The notes under the pieces are model-generated. The model was given only the letters and a program-made list of their open reading frames with translations. It was not told the DNA's origin and made no database searches. Positions 20,101-30,534 of a DNA stretch of 64,000 nucleotides are shown piece after piece. Every line of letters begins with the position of its first letter. The stretch's first letter is position 1. A program made the position numbers and the translations under genes. The DNA lies in assembly GCF_963678635.1 (NCBI RefSeq), contig NC_087062.1:22617789-22681788 (forward strand). Reading direction: 5' to 3'. This DNA is from Symsagittifera roscoffensis (lineage: Eukaryota > Xenacoelomorpha > Acoela > Convolutidae).

Positions 20101-23100
20101 GTTGCTCTTGTATGCCGCCGTCTTGCATCGCGCCAAAACCATGGGCGCCGTCTCTCTCAAGTTTCCTTCCGAGACAGCATCCACTGAAGGACTACTCAAT
20201 CACTCTACTTCTCTCTTCCTCTTGCGAGTCTTCACATCTCTGCTTGAGGGTGTTGTGGTCATCATCACTGATTCGACCTCTCTGTCTACCTTCAACCCTT
20301 CCAACTCTTGCCTCCCCCCTGCTCGAGCCTTAAGGATATTAGTACTTTTAATCATATTACTAGTCCCAACCTTATCCCCTTTTATATCATCAACTATTTT
20401 ATCTACAGTTTTTTGTTTCAGAGTAGAGCTGTCTTCACATTTTTCTTCTCTAGTCTTTGATCGTGAATTCCTTAGCTCTATCAGCTTGTTCAGCAGTTCC
20501 TTTCTCGCCTTCTCATCCAGGCCCGTCCCCATCAGAAGCGGTTCTCCAAACTTCACGACTGTGTCCCACAGTTCATCCTTGAATTTGTCCAGCGTCGTCT
20601 CGCTGCCCACTTCTTGATTGAATTCCTTCAAGAACTTTTGCCAAGCGTCGTCCTCCAGAGTCCCCAGGAACATGTCCTTATTTCCTTCGAATGTATTTTT
20701 TTCCCTTTCCTCCGAACTCAAGAGTATCATCCCCATATTGGAGGTCTCGCTCGCCAATGGCAATTCCAGATTCTTCCGGGGAGACGGGGTCAGAGGTGGA
20801 GTGGCAGTATCTGCCCAATTCTCCTCACTCAAGTCTTTCAACAGCTCTTGAGTGGTGAGCTCCTCACCTGATGGTCTTGGTTCAGGCGTATTCCCCACTT
20901 CCATGTCCTCGCCGGCTTCGCTGAGAGTTTCATCCATACTCTCTTCTTCTGACTCAGCTCTTCTTCTCTCGAGAATTCTTTTGAACCGGTCTTCCACGGG
21001 TCCACTCCTCTTGTCTCCAGGTGTATCTACTGACAGTGGCGATGGTGTCGCCGGGTCCAATCTCTTGTACTCCGTCAGGGCCACATACAGTTGACCTGCT
21101 GCATCCAGTTCTTTTCCCTCCTGTCTCATTTCCACCTGTTCTAAGCCATAGGGTGCCCTATACTTTCGTGTCGCGAATTTCATGTCGTCCACCAATGCAA
21201 CATGCCCCTCCATCATGATCATCCTGCCATCATCCCATATTGGTAGCATGTTCTCAATTCCCTCCTGCTCAAGAGCTCTCAAGACCTTTCGCACCTCATA
21301 TCCGGGGGGCTGCGAGCCTCTCATCTTTTTTGCTTGCGTCGTCCACGATTTTATCTTCGCCTCGCTAGTGTGGAAATAAACCGCCGCCGTTTAGCCGACG
21401 AACAGGGGGTCCCAGCCATCAGTGAAGTCTTTCTGCATTTCCTCCATTGTCATCCTCGCAATTATGGATGGAACTACTAAGGGACTGTTCGTCCCTAAGG
21501 TCATCCTCCTGACTATCGGGAACTCAGGCATGGTGGCTGGCAGGATTTTTTTCTCCATTATGGCCTCCAGCTCCCTCTTAACCAGTGCAAAGCTGTCCTT
21601 CCAAGCAGGAATCCTCAATATCTCCCGTCCGTCTGCTGCCAGTGGGTTCAAGTTCCAGAACTTGGGATATGTCTCGATGGGGCCCTCGCGTTTGCCTCCC
21701 ATTCTACATTGCAGCTGTCCCCTGAAGTTGTACACTATCAACTCGGCATCTTTCACTTTTCCAAAGAGTACCGTATTGCTCATTTGTGCCCTGAGCACCT
21801 CCTGCCGACACCAATTGAGCGCCGTCCCATCCAGTACGTTGATAAGACTCAAGTGCGTTACAGAGTAACGATACGTTGTCACCAGGGGATCTGGAAATGC
21901 GTACGTCACTGCTAGACCGTAAATGCAGGTTACCACCTCCTCTAGACTCCATTGGCGTGGCACTCGGCAATCTGGCCTGGTTGCTCCTTGAGCTGTCTCT
22001 AGTGTCAACCCTCGGTCCCAAACGACTAGACAAGGCCCTCGAGGCAAGGAATGGTGGGTTCGGAGGTGGCCCCAATGTGAATTGGGCCGTCTCTAGCAGA
22101 TCCGCCTCTAGCGCATTTATGTGTCCTTGAAAGACGTCATTCAGCCACTCTGCTCCCCTCGGTCTGTCGAAGTGGATTCCATAACTCGAGGTGTCTTCAG
22201 GGAATCCCGCTTGCTCCATGCGCTCCGCCACGTCCAACAATCTGATGGGGAGCACACTCTTCCGGTGGATTTCTCGGATCACCCCGTTTAGGTTCCGCAC
22301 CTTCTCGTTCATTTCCAAGGCGTGCTGATCGAACTTCATGTTATAAGGGACAGTACATACTGTCAACAGGATGGGATCCATCTGGATCCTCAGTTCCTCA
22401 AGAAGGCAGCTCATCTTGTCGTGCAGCCTCGTTACTTTCCTCGCTTCTCCCCTTGATACATCATTCGTTCCGATCATCAGGGTCACCGTGTATACTTTTG
22501 TCATTCCTAGCATCTCAAGCGTTGCCAATATCTGTGGCGTGGCAGCTCCAGCGAAACTCAAGATTCCTGTCTGCCAGTGCGATTGGATCCGGGTAAACAC
22601 CCGCACTAGGCTGTCCCCTATAATCAGGTGGACCGCGCCTTCTGGCACACGGGGTGGCGCAAGATATTCCACCCAGGCTGCATCATGAAAGCAATCCCTC
22701 CTGGCCTTCTGTTCCGCATTCCAATCCAGCCGATTGTGCCTGTGGTACCTCTTTTCGGTGTTCTTCTTATAACTCGAGATCATGACGCTCCTGACCGGCA
22801 GTTCCCTCCACGTTGGAGGAAGCTCCGCCCTTGCCGAACTTTCACGACTTCTCTGCCGCAATCTCTCGCTCAGCTCCTTCAGACGCGATGAGCTGCCGCT
22901 CACCTGACTACCGCTCGAGGTCGAGGTTGGGGTATATCCCGGCAGTACCACATCCATCAGCGGGCGTATGGGTTGCGTTTCTAAGCTACGCAAGGAGGAC
23001 GTTGCTTCATTCGGTATCCAGACTTCCAACCCTTCACTCATGTGTTCTCGAGCCTCGCGGTCAAGGTTTAACCGTCCTCTTGCCCTGGGGGCTTCATCCA

Positions 23101-23860
23101 CTTCCATGCGTGATTCTGGCCTCGAGCTGGTAACCACTCGCTCCTTTGGCCTGGCTCCCTTCTGTGCATCAAGTTCACGTTGTCGTTGTTCTATTCTCTC
23201 CATCTCCGACTTCAGTTGCTCACAATTCGCGGCATTCTCCCGCACCCTTAGTTCCTGCTGATGTTCAGCCCGCAGCATCTCAAGCAACCTCAGAGTCTGA
23301 TCTCGTTTGTTGACCGCCTGGTCCCTTTCCAGCTGAGCCTTTTCCCGATCCAGCTTAGCCTGATCCCGATCGAGGTTCGCCTTGTTCCTTTCCCTCTGCG
23401 TCTTCTCGAGCTCTTTCTTTAGAAAACCAAGATCCGGATATGCCTCAGTCGTCTGTTGCGGTCGCATCATCGATGGCACCTTACTCGAGCTCTGGCCTGT
23501 CGATCTTGCTGATGGCCTAGTTGGTAGTGGGAATTCTCCTGCGCCATATTCGGTATTGTTACTCAGGCCAGGATTCCTTGCCAAGTCAAAGCCCCTTACT
23601 CCTCCATCCACATTCCAAGACAACCATCTGGTCTGTTCCTGATTTGATATTCCCTCGGTGGTGTAGCCGACCATCAAGACAGCCTCCGTCGCAGACTCCC
23701 TGCACTCACCCTGTTCTTCCAACTGGAGGATGGCATTCAGCATCACCGCCATTCTCTCGTCTATCTGGGTATAATTCAGGTCCCTCAGGCGTCTGTACAG
23801 CTCATCGAGAGTAGGCTTCTTCAGGGCCGCGGGCATGGACTTCCAGAACCTGTCTGCCAT
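17107..23860 (-). pseudogene. ORF2 of copy A: coiled coil + SGNH hydrolase + unknown region (broken)
   Basis: Start ATG at 23,860 (MADRFWKSMP) is shared with copy B. Residues about 145-235 form an Arg/Glu/Gln-rich coiled coil. Residues about 408-585 form an SGNH/GDSL hydrolase: GDS with Ser417, FAGAA with Gly438, GTND at 464-467, then YGIH at 560-563, where copy B has DGIH; the catalytic Asp is therefore lost. A deletion near 21,943 removes about 2.13 kb present in B and shifts the frame. The rest continues in one frame past stops at 21,391, 20,200 and 17,371 to the true end at 17,107. It includes a Cys cluster (GSCLDSTCGSGEHTCDGQSC, about 18,640-18,700) and GECPCHC near 17,890. No signal peptide or clear membrane anchor is seen, so it does not look like an envelope protein. 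The long C-terminal part is unknown to me. Confidence 0.85.
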
Positions 23861-24353
23861 TCTCTGTGACTTCGGGATGTATTCAAGTATTAACCAGCTC
23901 AAGAATTACCTTACCGACTCAAGAATTACCCAACTCAAGAATTCTCTAGAAATGTTCCCTTGCAAATACTTGCTGCAGGTGTCGATTATCGCGAGTTCAA
24001 TCAAGACTTCCCTTTCTGTCTCTCGCTTGAGTATAGTTGGATTTTCAACTTTGTTTATCAAACTTGATCTGAAACCAGAAACCATATTAAGACTTAATAT
24101 GTCATGTTCCTAACCTAGAAACCCCCCTTTTACCAGTATGGTTAAAATCTTATCAATTTCATTCCACTTAAAACAATTCAATTGGAATTTCCTTAAAAGC
24201 ATGCAGATTCATTTTATGTTTTAGCACCGTTAATCCTTCTAAAATCAATTGTCATGCCAATCGCGTCTTAAGATCCCTTTACCTGTGCCGCACCCCAGTA
24301 CCTAACTCAAGACTCCTCCCTCACGCCCAACTCGAGACCCCCGTGTGCCCAAC
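23861..24353 (-). other. Spacer between gag-pol and ORF2, copy A
   Basis: Non-coding. At 23,890-23,945 a short motif (AATTCTTGAG on the sense strand) is repeated three times. The same place in B holds five CTCAAGTTGCTAA-type repeats. Whether it acts as internal promoter, splice acceptor region or re-initiation site cannot be told. Confidence 0.6.
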
Positions 24354-25882
24354 TCAGGCGATGCTCAAGTAGTATTTCTTGTGAAGATACACCATTATCT
24401 CAGTTTCCGCAAAGACTACGTGTAGGATAGCGTACAATTCCCTTGAGCTCAGTTTGCCCCTGTTTGGGTCATACACCGGCATTGAGACCTCCGTTATTTC
24501 TCTTTCAATCATGAAGTCTCGTAGTCTTGTTATTGCCAACATCACGTGTTCGGGATCAATTGTTTTCCTGTCATTGACCCTCGTCACTAGGAAGCACAGA
24601 TATTTGCCCGGGACTTGTGCTACTGATGGTGGAAGCGCTGCCATCCCTCCCAGTCCTGGTCTCTGTCTGAACAGAAACTCCACATTCTGGTACTCTCTTT
24701 TGAAGTCAGCTTCCAATCTTGATTTGAAACTCATGTCCGCCGTGACGCAGATCGCGCTAGTCCTATTTGACAGGATGAAGTCGCTATCCGTTATCATGAT
24801 GTTTTCCGAGTACTCATTGGGTTTTTCAAACTTCGTTTTGAAATTCCGACCTATGGTAGGCTCTGGCTCTTCTTCTTCCAGTTCCACTTCGCTTGTTTCT
24901 CTCACTTCCTTGAGCTTCTTTATCATCAAATTTTTGGTGTGGGTAAGTCCTACCCCCACTCCCCGGACAAAAATATTTATCGACGTCCCCGTCGATGTTG
25001 TCGGGTCTGAATTGTCCGGAGGAATGTCCAGTGGCCTGTCTGTTGCCGTCCATCCGAAAAGAAGGTCCTCTGTCTTCATATAATTTGCCGATGACACGTC
25101 GACTTGTTGAATGCTTTGTCCTTCGTGGCTCTCGTCTTTGACATCGCGCATCCACTCTAGTATCCTCAAGTTCGTGTTCTCCCTCCTCTCTATCTCACTC
25201 TGTTCGAGATGCGTCTCCAATTCTGGAGTCGAGTAGTCTTCCTGCGGATAGTGTCCACAATTGTCAATGACCTGCCATTCCTCTTCGGCTTCCAGTTCGC
25301 CTGCACTCAGTAGTTCCTCGCCCAATTTGTCTGGCTGTATCTTATCGATCAAGAAGTCATCCCCGTATCTGTTGTACCTCATGCTGGTCCGTTTACGATT
25401 GCCAGTCCTGGTCCCCGGTGGTATTGGTCGATCTGGCTCCATCCACTTTGGCACCTCATCTTGCTCCGGGTCGTTCCAGTCTTCTTCTACAAACGATCCT
25501 GCTTCAGACTCCACCTCTATCTTTTCATTGTCGTCCAAACTCAAGTTCTCATTACCATCATTTTTCTCTCTGGTGCCTTTTTCATTCACTTCACACGCTG
25601 GCTCTACCACCAGGTACTCGAGACCCTCCATGTCCTTCGGTATGCACCAGTCCTCCGGGGACGGAACGTGAGGCTTCAGATTTTCATAATGTGCTGCTCG
25701 CCCATTACTCAAGCGGTAGAACCGTCCTTGTTGATGTACTTCAGTTATCATGAATGGTCCTCTCCATTTCTTGAGTAGTTTCTTCGTCCCTTTGGGCGGT
25801 ATCACATTCTGGAAAACCCACACATACTGGCCCACTTCATATGGCTTCGCCTGTAATATTTTTTCATCATATTTCTGCGTTG
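24354..25882 (-). pseudogene. pol C-terminal extension of copy A with macro-like domain
   Basis: Continues after a one-base deletion near 25,880. It has a GPY/F-like module (KKWRGPFMITEV, then GRAAHYENLKPH), about 200 acidic residues, then about 170 residues ending at 24,354. The last part resembles macro domains of the TARG1 type in order of motifs: SAICVTADMSFKSRL, KREYQNVEFLFRQ, KYLCFLVTR, then RLRDFMIEREITEVSMPVYD. The glycine-rich ADP-ribose loops of active macro domains are not conserved, so binding or hydrolysis is uncertain. Confidence 0.6.
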
Positions 25883-28800
25883 CCTCATTTGCGCTTGCGC
25901 CGTGTTCCTCCTGCATAGCTCGTTTAGCTCCTGTTGTCTTTTGATCGCTTTTTTCACGTATGCCTGAGGCGACGTCCTTTTCCCCTCGTATTCCGGGTAA
26001 AAGAATGTCAGAGGCATTGCTCTCTCCCTGCCCGTCAACATCATGAAGGGACTGATGCCCGTCGTTGAGTGCTGTGTACTGTTGTAGGCCCCTACTACCT
26101 GTGGCAGGTATTTATCCCAGTCCGTCATGTATCTTGAGCAGTACACCCTTAACATGTTGACCAGTGTCCTGTTCTGCCTCGCTACTAACCCGTTGGTCTG
26201 TGGATGGTAGGTTGTCGAGTGTGCTTGAGCAATGTGCGATCTCCTCATCAATTCTTTTGTCAAGTCCCCCACAAAAGCTTTGCCGTTGTCCGACTGGAAA
26301 GTCATTGGACAACCATACCGCGATATCCAATGCGTTATCAAATGATCACATGTCTCCTCGGCCGAGGCTGTCTGGCACGGAACCGCTTCCGCCAACTTTG
26401 TGAAGTGATCTATTATAACCAGTATCTGGTTATACCCCGACTCCGTCATGCTGATTTTTTGATGGTCTATCTGCACCACTTCATTGAACTCTGAGCTCTC
26501 GACGGACTTGAGGGGAAACTTCATCTTCCTTGGGTCTTTTACCTGGAGGCATGCCAAGCAGGCATTCACCCATCTCTCGCAAGCTTTTCTCATTCCTGGC
26601 CAATCAAAAATGTGAAGTATCCTTTGTTGTACTTTATCTATCCCCTGGTGCCCCATCTGGTCGTGCGATCTGAAAAGCACCTCCGTTTGATACAATTGTG
26701 GCAGTATGATGAGGTTGTGTTGGTGTAATATCTTCTCCTCATCTTTCCTCTTGCATGCTACCACCCCATCAGCTGTGTGGTAGAGTAAGTCTTTCTTCTC
26801 TTTGTAGAACTGGCTCAAGATCTTGTAGCTGTCTTCCTCGAGTTCCCCCTTCTCCTTGACCCCCGACTGGATCCATTTGGAGAGGTTACTTGTCATTTTG
26901 TCATTCTTTTGGGCTCTTATTAGGTCTGACAGCCTATATCTTGCCTTGACATGCTCCTTTAGCGCCATGATCTGTCCATTAATCTCACCAGGTTTGTGGA
27001 TGTCATCACTCAGCTTCACGCATATCATCTTTTTCACGATTTTCATATCATCTTCTGGCACCAGATTCGTTCTGACGTTTGAGTTGCATGATAATTCCCT
27101 GAATGGCTTCCTTGAAACCGCAATTTTCTCAAGTTCTTCACCACCTCGTATCTCCTGTACGTCCAGATTGTACGTTCCTGAAGATGGATCCGTCTGTAAC
27201 TCCCTGTCGTGGTGCCTTGTCTTCTCTTCCGCCAATATCATGCACAGACTGTCTTGGTTTTCGCTGCTCTCATCCGAGTCTTCATCCCATTCTTCACGCT
27301 CCCCGGACAATTTTCCTTCTCCGGTTTCTTCTTCCGTGAACATGGAACACTCCCCGGACTCTTGACCTAGTCCCAGGTGTTCAGTATCTTCTTTGAACGT
27401 CACTTTCTTTTTCCTAACCTTGGTCTTTTCCAGAATGTTTTCGGAGATTTTGTCAACTAGTGACCGCACGACATCTTTGCTGTCAGTGACGCTTCCTCTT
27501 GGGGAGTCAGTATTGTTCACTGTTTCTTTTCTCCGAAATATAGTGACTCCCGGTTTCTCTTGACCCTTCTCTTGGATCACGGGCTTCTCATCTGATAGTT
27601 TCTCGAGCAACCTCATTAAGTCATCATCTATCTGTGCAGTTCCTGCTTCTACCTGGTTAAGATCATAGCCTTTTGCCTTGAGCGTCTCCCTCACGATCTT
27701 CGACTTTAGTATTATTTCTATCGGAATCCTTCTGCTCTTCTTCAAGATGGTCTTTTCTGGAGGTTCTTTAGGTAATTCAGGATGATCTTCAATCGGTTTG
27801 CCTGATTTGTCCAGCCATCTTGTGAGTGGAAGACTGTCGTACGTTTCCTTGTCCATGAAGGAGAAGCCATCTTTGATTTCAGGTCTGTCTGCCTCTCTTT
27901 TCTCTTGTCTCTCATAGAACTCCGTCTTCTTACTCAAGCTGTCGGCATTCTGATGTTTATCTCGTGTTCTATGCTCAATTATCATGTTGTATCCGTCCAG
28001 GCGAACTATCCACCTCCCAATGTAACTTTGGTCCATTGAGTACGTTTTCAGCCAGCTCAGTGCTCGATTGTCGACTCGCAACTTGAATGGCTCACTGCCC
28101 AGGTATGCCCTGTATTTCTCGACAAATGTAACCACCGCGAACATCTCTGCTTTTGGCGCTCCGTACTTCATTTCCGTGTCACTCAGGACTTTGCTCCCGT
28201 ACGCTATTGGTCTCAAGACTGTCTTCCCATTCCATTCTTGTTCTTGATGGAGAATTCCAGAAATCGTGACTACCGACGCATCCGTGTCCAGCACGTACAT
28301 CCCTTTCTCAGTCGGCATACCCAGTACTCGTGCCTCACATAGCTCTTTCTTTATTCTCTGGAATGACTCTTCTGCTGCGTTGTTCCACGTGAACTTCTTG
28401 CCCTTGTGTCTCATTAATTGTTGCATCGGGTATACCTTGTCCGCATAGCCTTTGATGAACTCTCTATAATAGTTAGCGAAACCCAGGAAGCTCATCAACT
28501 GGTGTTCTGTCTTCGGTGATTCCCAGGTTAGGACTGCTTCCATGGCGTCCGGATCAGGTCTGATGCCGTGCTTGTCTACCATCCTGCCCAAGTATTTTAT
28601 TGAGTCCTTGAGTATCTCGCGCTTTGATGGTTTACACTTTAGCCCCGACCTTTTCATGCATGCGAACACTTCGTCAGGTCTCTCAAGGTGGTCTTCCAAT
28701 GTGGGCGTCGCTATTACCACGTCATCCACGTAGCACATTACCAGATTGGCATACTTCTTCGTCACGCCTATCAGCGCGTGTGCCATCAACCGCTGAAACG

Positions 28801-30271
28801 TGGCTGTGGCGTTGCAAAGTCCAAACGGCATCCGTTTCCATTGAAACAGACCAAACTCGCAGGCGAACCCGGTCTTACCCCTGTCCTGCTTCCTTAGTGG
28901 TACCTGCCAAAAGGCCGAGCCTAAATCAAGAGTCGTAAAAAATTTTGCATCACCTAACTTCGAGAGGCTCTCATCAATCCTAGGTATGGGATAGGCATCC
29001 TTCACCGTGACGGAGTTCAGGTATCGAAAGTCACAACAAAACCTCAACTGGTCGCCTTTCTTTTTGGCCATCACTACTCCACACGCCCACGGTGACTTGG
29101 ATGGTTCTATCATGTCATACTCTAATAACGTCTCAATTTCTTTTCTACACGCCTCCGATTTGTGTGGGGTCATGCGCCTCGCCCCCTCCCTGTGCGGTAC
29201 CGCGTTCTCCTCAAGTTCTATTTCATGCTCAACAAAATTACAACACCCGATATCCGCTTTATGCCTCGAAAAAACTTCTTCGTTCCGCTCTGGTACGTCC
29301 TTGATGGCTTCGAGCTGTTCATCTTTCAGTTTGCTCCTCAAATGTTCAATCTCCGGCAGAACCGGTTTATCAGTTTGCATTTCATCTAGTGTGGGTCGCT
29401 CTGGAAAGTTCGAACAGCTCGACAGCCCATCGTCTGTCTCTGACTTAAGTGATTTAACAAGACCTGAAAAATCTTTTATTTTCTGCAATCGTCTCAAGAT
29501 ACAAATTTTGTCCCTATGATTGGGACAATCAACAACTTCATTTTGTTTTGAGTTCTCCGTTGTTTCATATCGGGTTTTAACCGGTAAAGTATATCCCAGT
29601 TTCCTCCCTCTCTGTATCGTGATCGGTATATCAAGAGTATTCAACAAGACACTGACGCAGAGGCCGCTCTTCGTTATCGAGAAGGATCTTCCTAAAACAG
29701 CAGCACTTTGACTATTAGGATTCGGAAATATACACACTTGCTTGTTGTCACTTAGTTCATTGTAATTTTTCATCCTCAAGCCTACGATTGCCGCTTCATT
29801 CGCCTTTAGCCTCACCCTCCTACTCAAGAATACCGGTGCTTTGGTTTCATTTGCCATTATTAAATTTACTGGTTTGATTGCGTACCTCCTATCCGGGTTC
29901 CGTATCCTGAACATTGCGTTATTTAGATCAATCGTTACGTCGAAATTCCTGATGAAGTCTCTGCCCAAAATGAAATGGTCAGATTCATCTAGGTTTTCTA
30001 CCACGAGAGAGCTCATCCACAGGTTACGTTCCCCCAAATTGAGGGCTATTATCGGCGTCCTGCCCAGCACCCGAAGTGCCCCTTTGTTTGCAGCTGACAG
30101 CCGTATTCTCGAGTCTATCAAATCACCTTTGTCAAAGCCCATCCGTTCCCAAGTTTCGATTGGTATGACGCTCAAGACTGCTCCCGTATCAAGTAACCCA
30201 CGTAACTGAGTCTTTTTGCCACTTATGTCTAGCACGTGCCCTGTCACATCTGCCTCCGTCCCGATGTGCAT
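25802..30271 (-). pseudogene. protease, reverse transcriptase, RNase H and integrase of copy A
   Basis: 1,489 open codons. Aspartic protease with DTGA at 28-31. RT with FFTTLDLGSAFWQV and YVDD near 512 (the second Asp pair of the active site). RNase H from YVLDTDAS near 655. Then comes an unusually long acidic linker of about 420 residues. The integrase zinc finger (HDQMGHQ...CLAC) is near 1,203. The catalytic core has Asp in VVQIDHQ and Asp in QSDNGKAF, but NGLVARQN at about 1,362, where B has NGLVERQN: the catalytic Glu is Ala. The domain order PR-RT-RH-IN places the element in Ty3/gypsy. Confidence 0.93.
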
Positions 30272-30534
30272 CGCATCTTCTCAAGCATGGCGCAGTGTCC
30301 AATCGATCTCACTTTCAACTCTTCTTTCCCTACGTAGATTTGCCCAATTAGGTCTTCGTCACATGTTATCATTGTCTTGGTATAGATGTTGATTCCATCT
30401 ATATTTAGCATCACCTCGTGTGGACCATAAGCTTCAGTATACCTGTTATCAACACGTACCGACTTGCTGCCCCCTCTCGTGAGTAGTGCTCTCAACGCTC
30501 TAGAAGTCGTTTGTGGGCTTATACAACTCAATTA

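Noticed and set aside
19751-20617. Long open frame (288 codons) on the plus strand
   Set aside because: It is antisense to ORF2 of copy A, whose protein is conserved in B and C. The plus-strand product is Ser/Pro-rich shadow sequence.
17371-21324. Two separate genes (374 and 942 codons) in copy A
   Set aside because: They are in one frame, parted by a TGA at 20,200 that is a Gly codon in B and C, so they belong to one long ORF2.
17107-23860. ORF2 as a retroviral-type envelope gene
   Set aside because: Its position after pol suggests it, but there is no signal peptide, no clear terminal membrane anchor, and the content is a coiled coil plus SGNH hydrolase.
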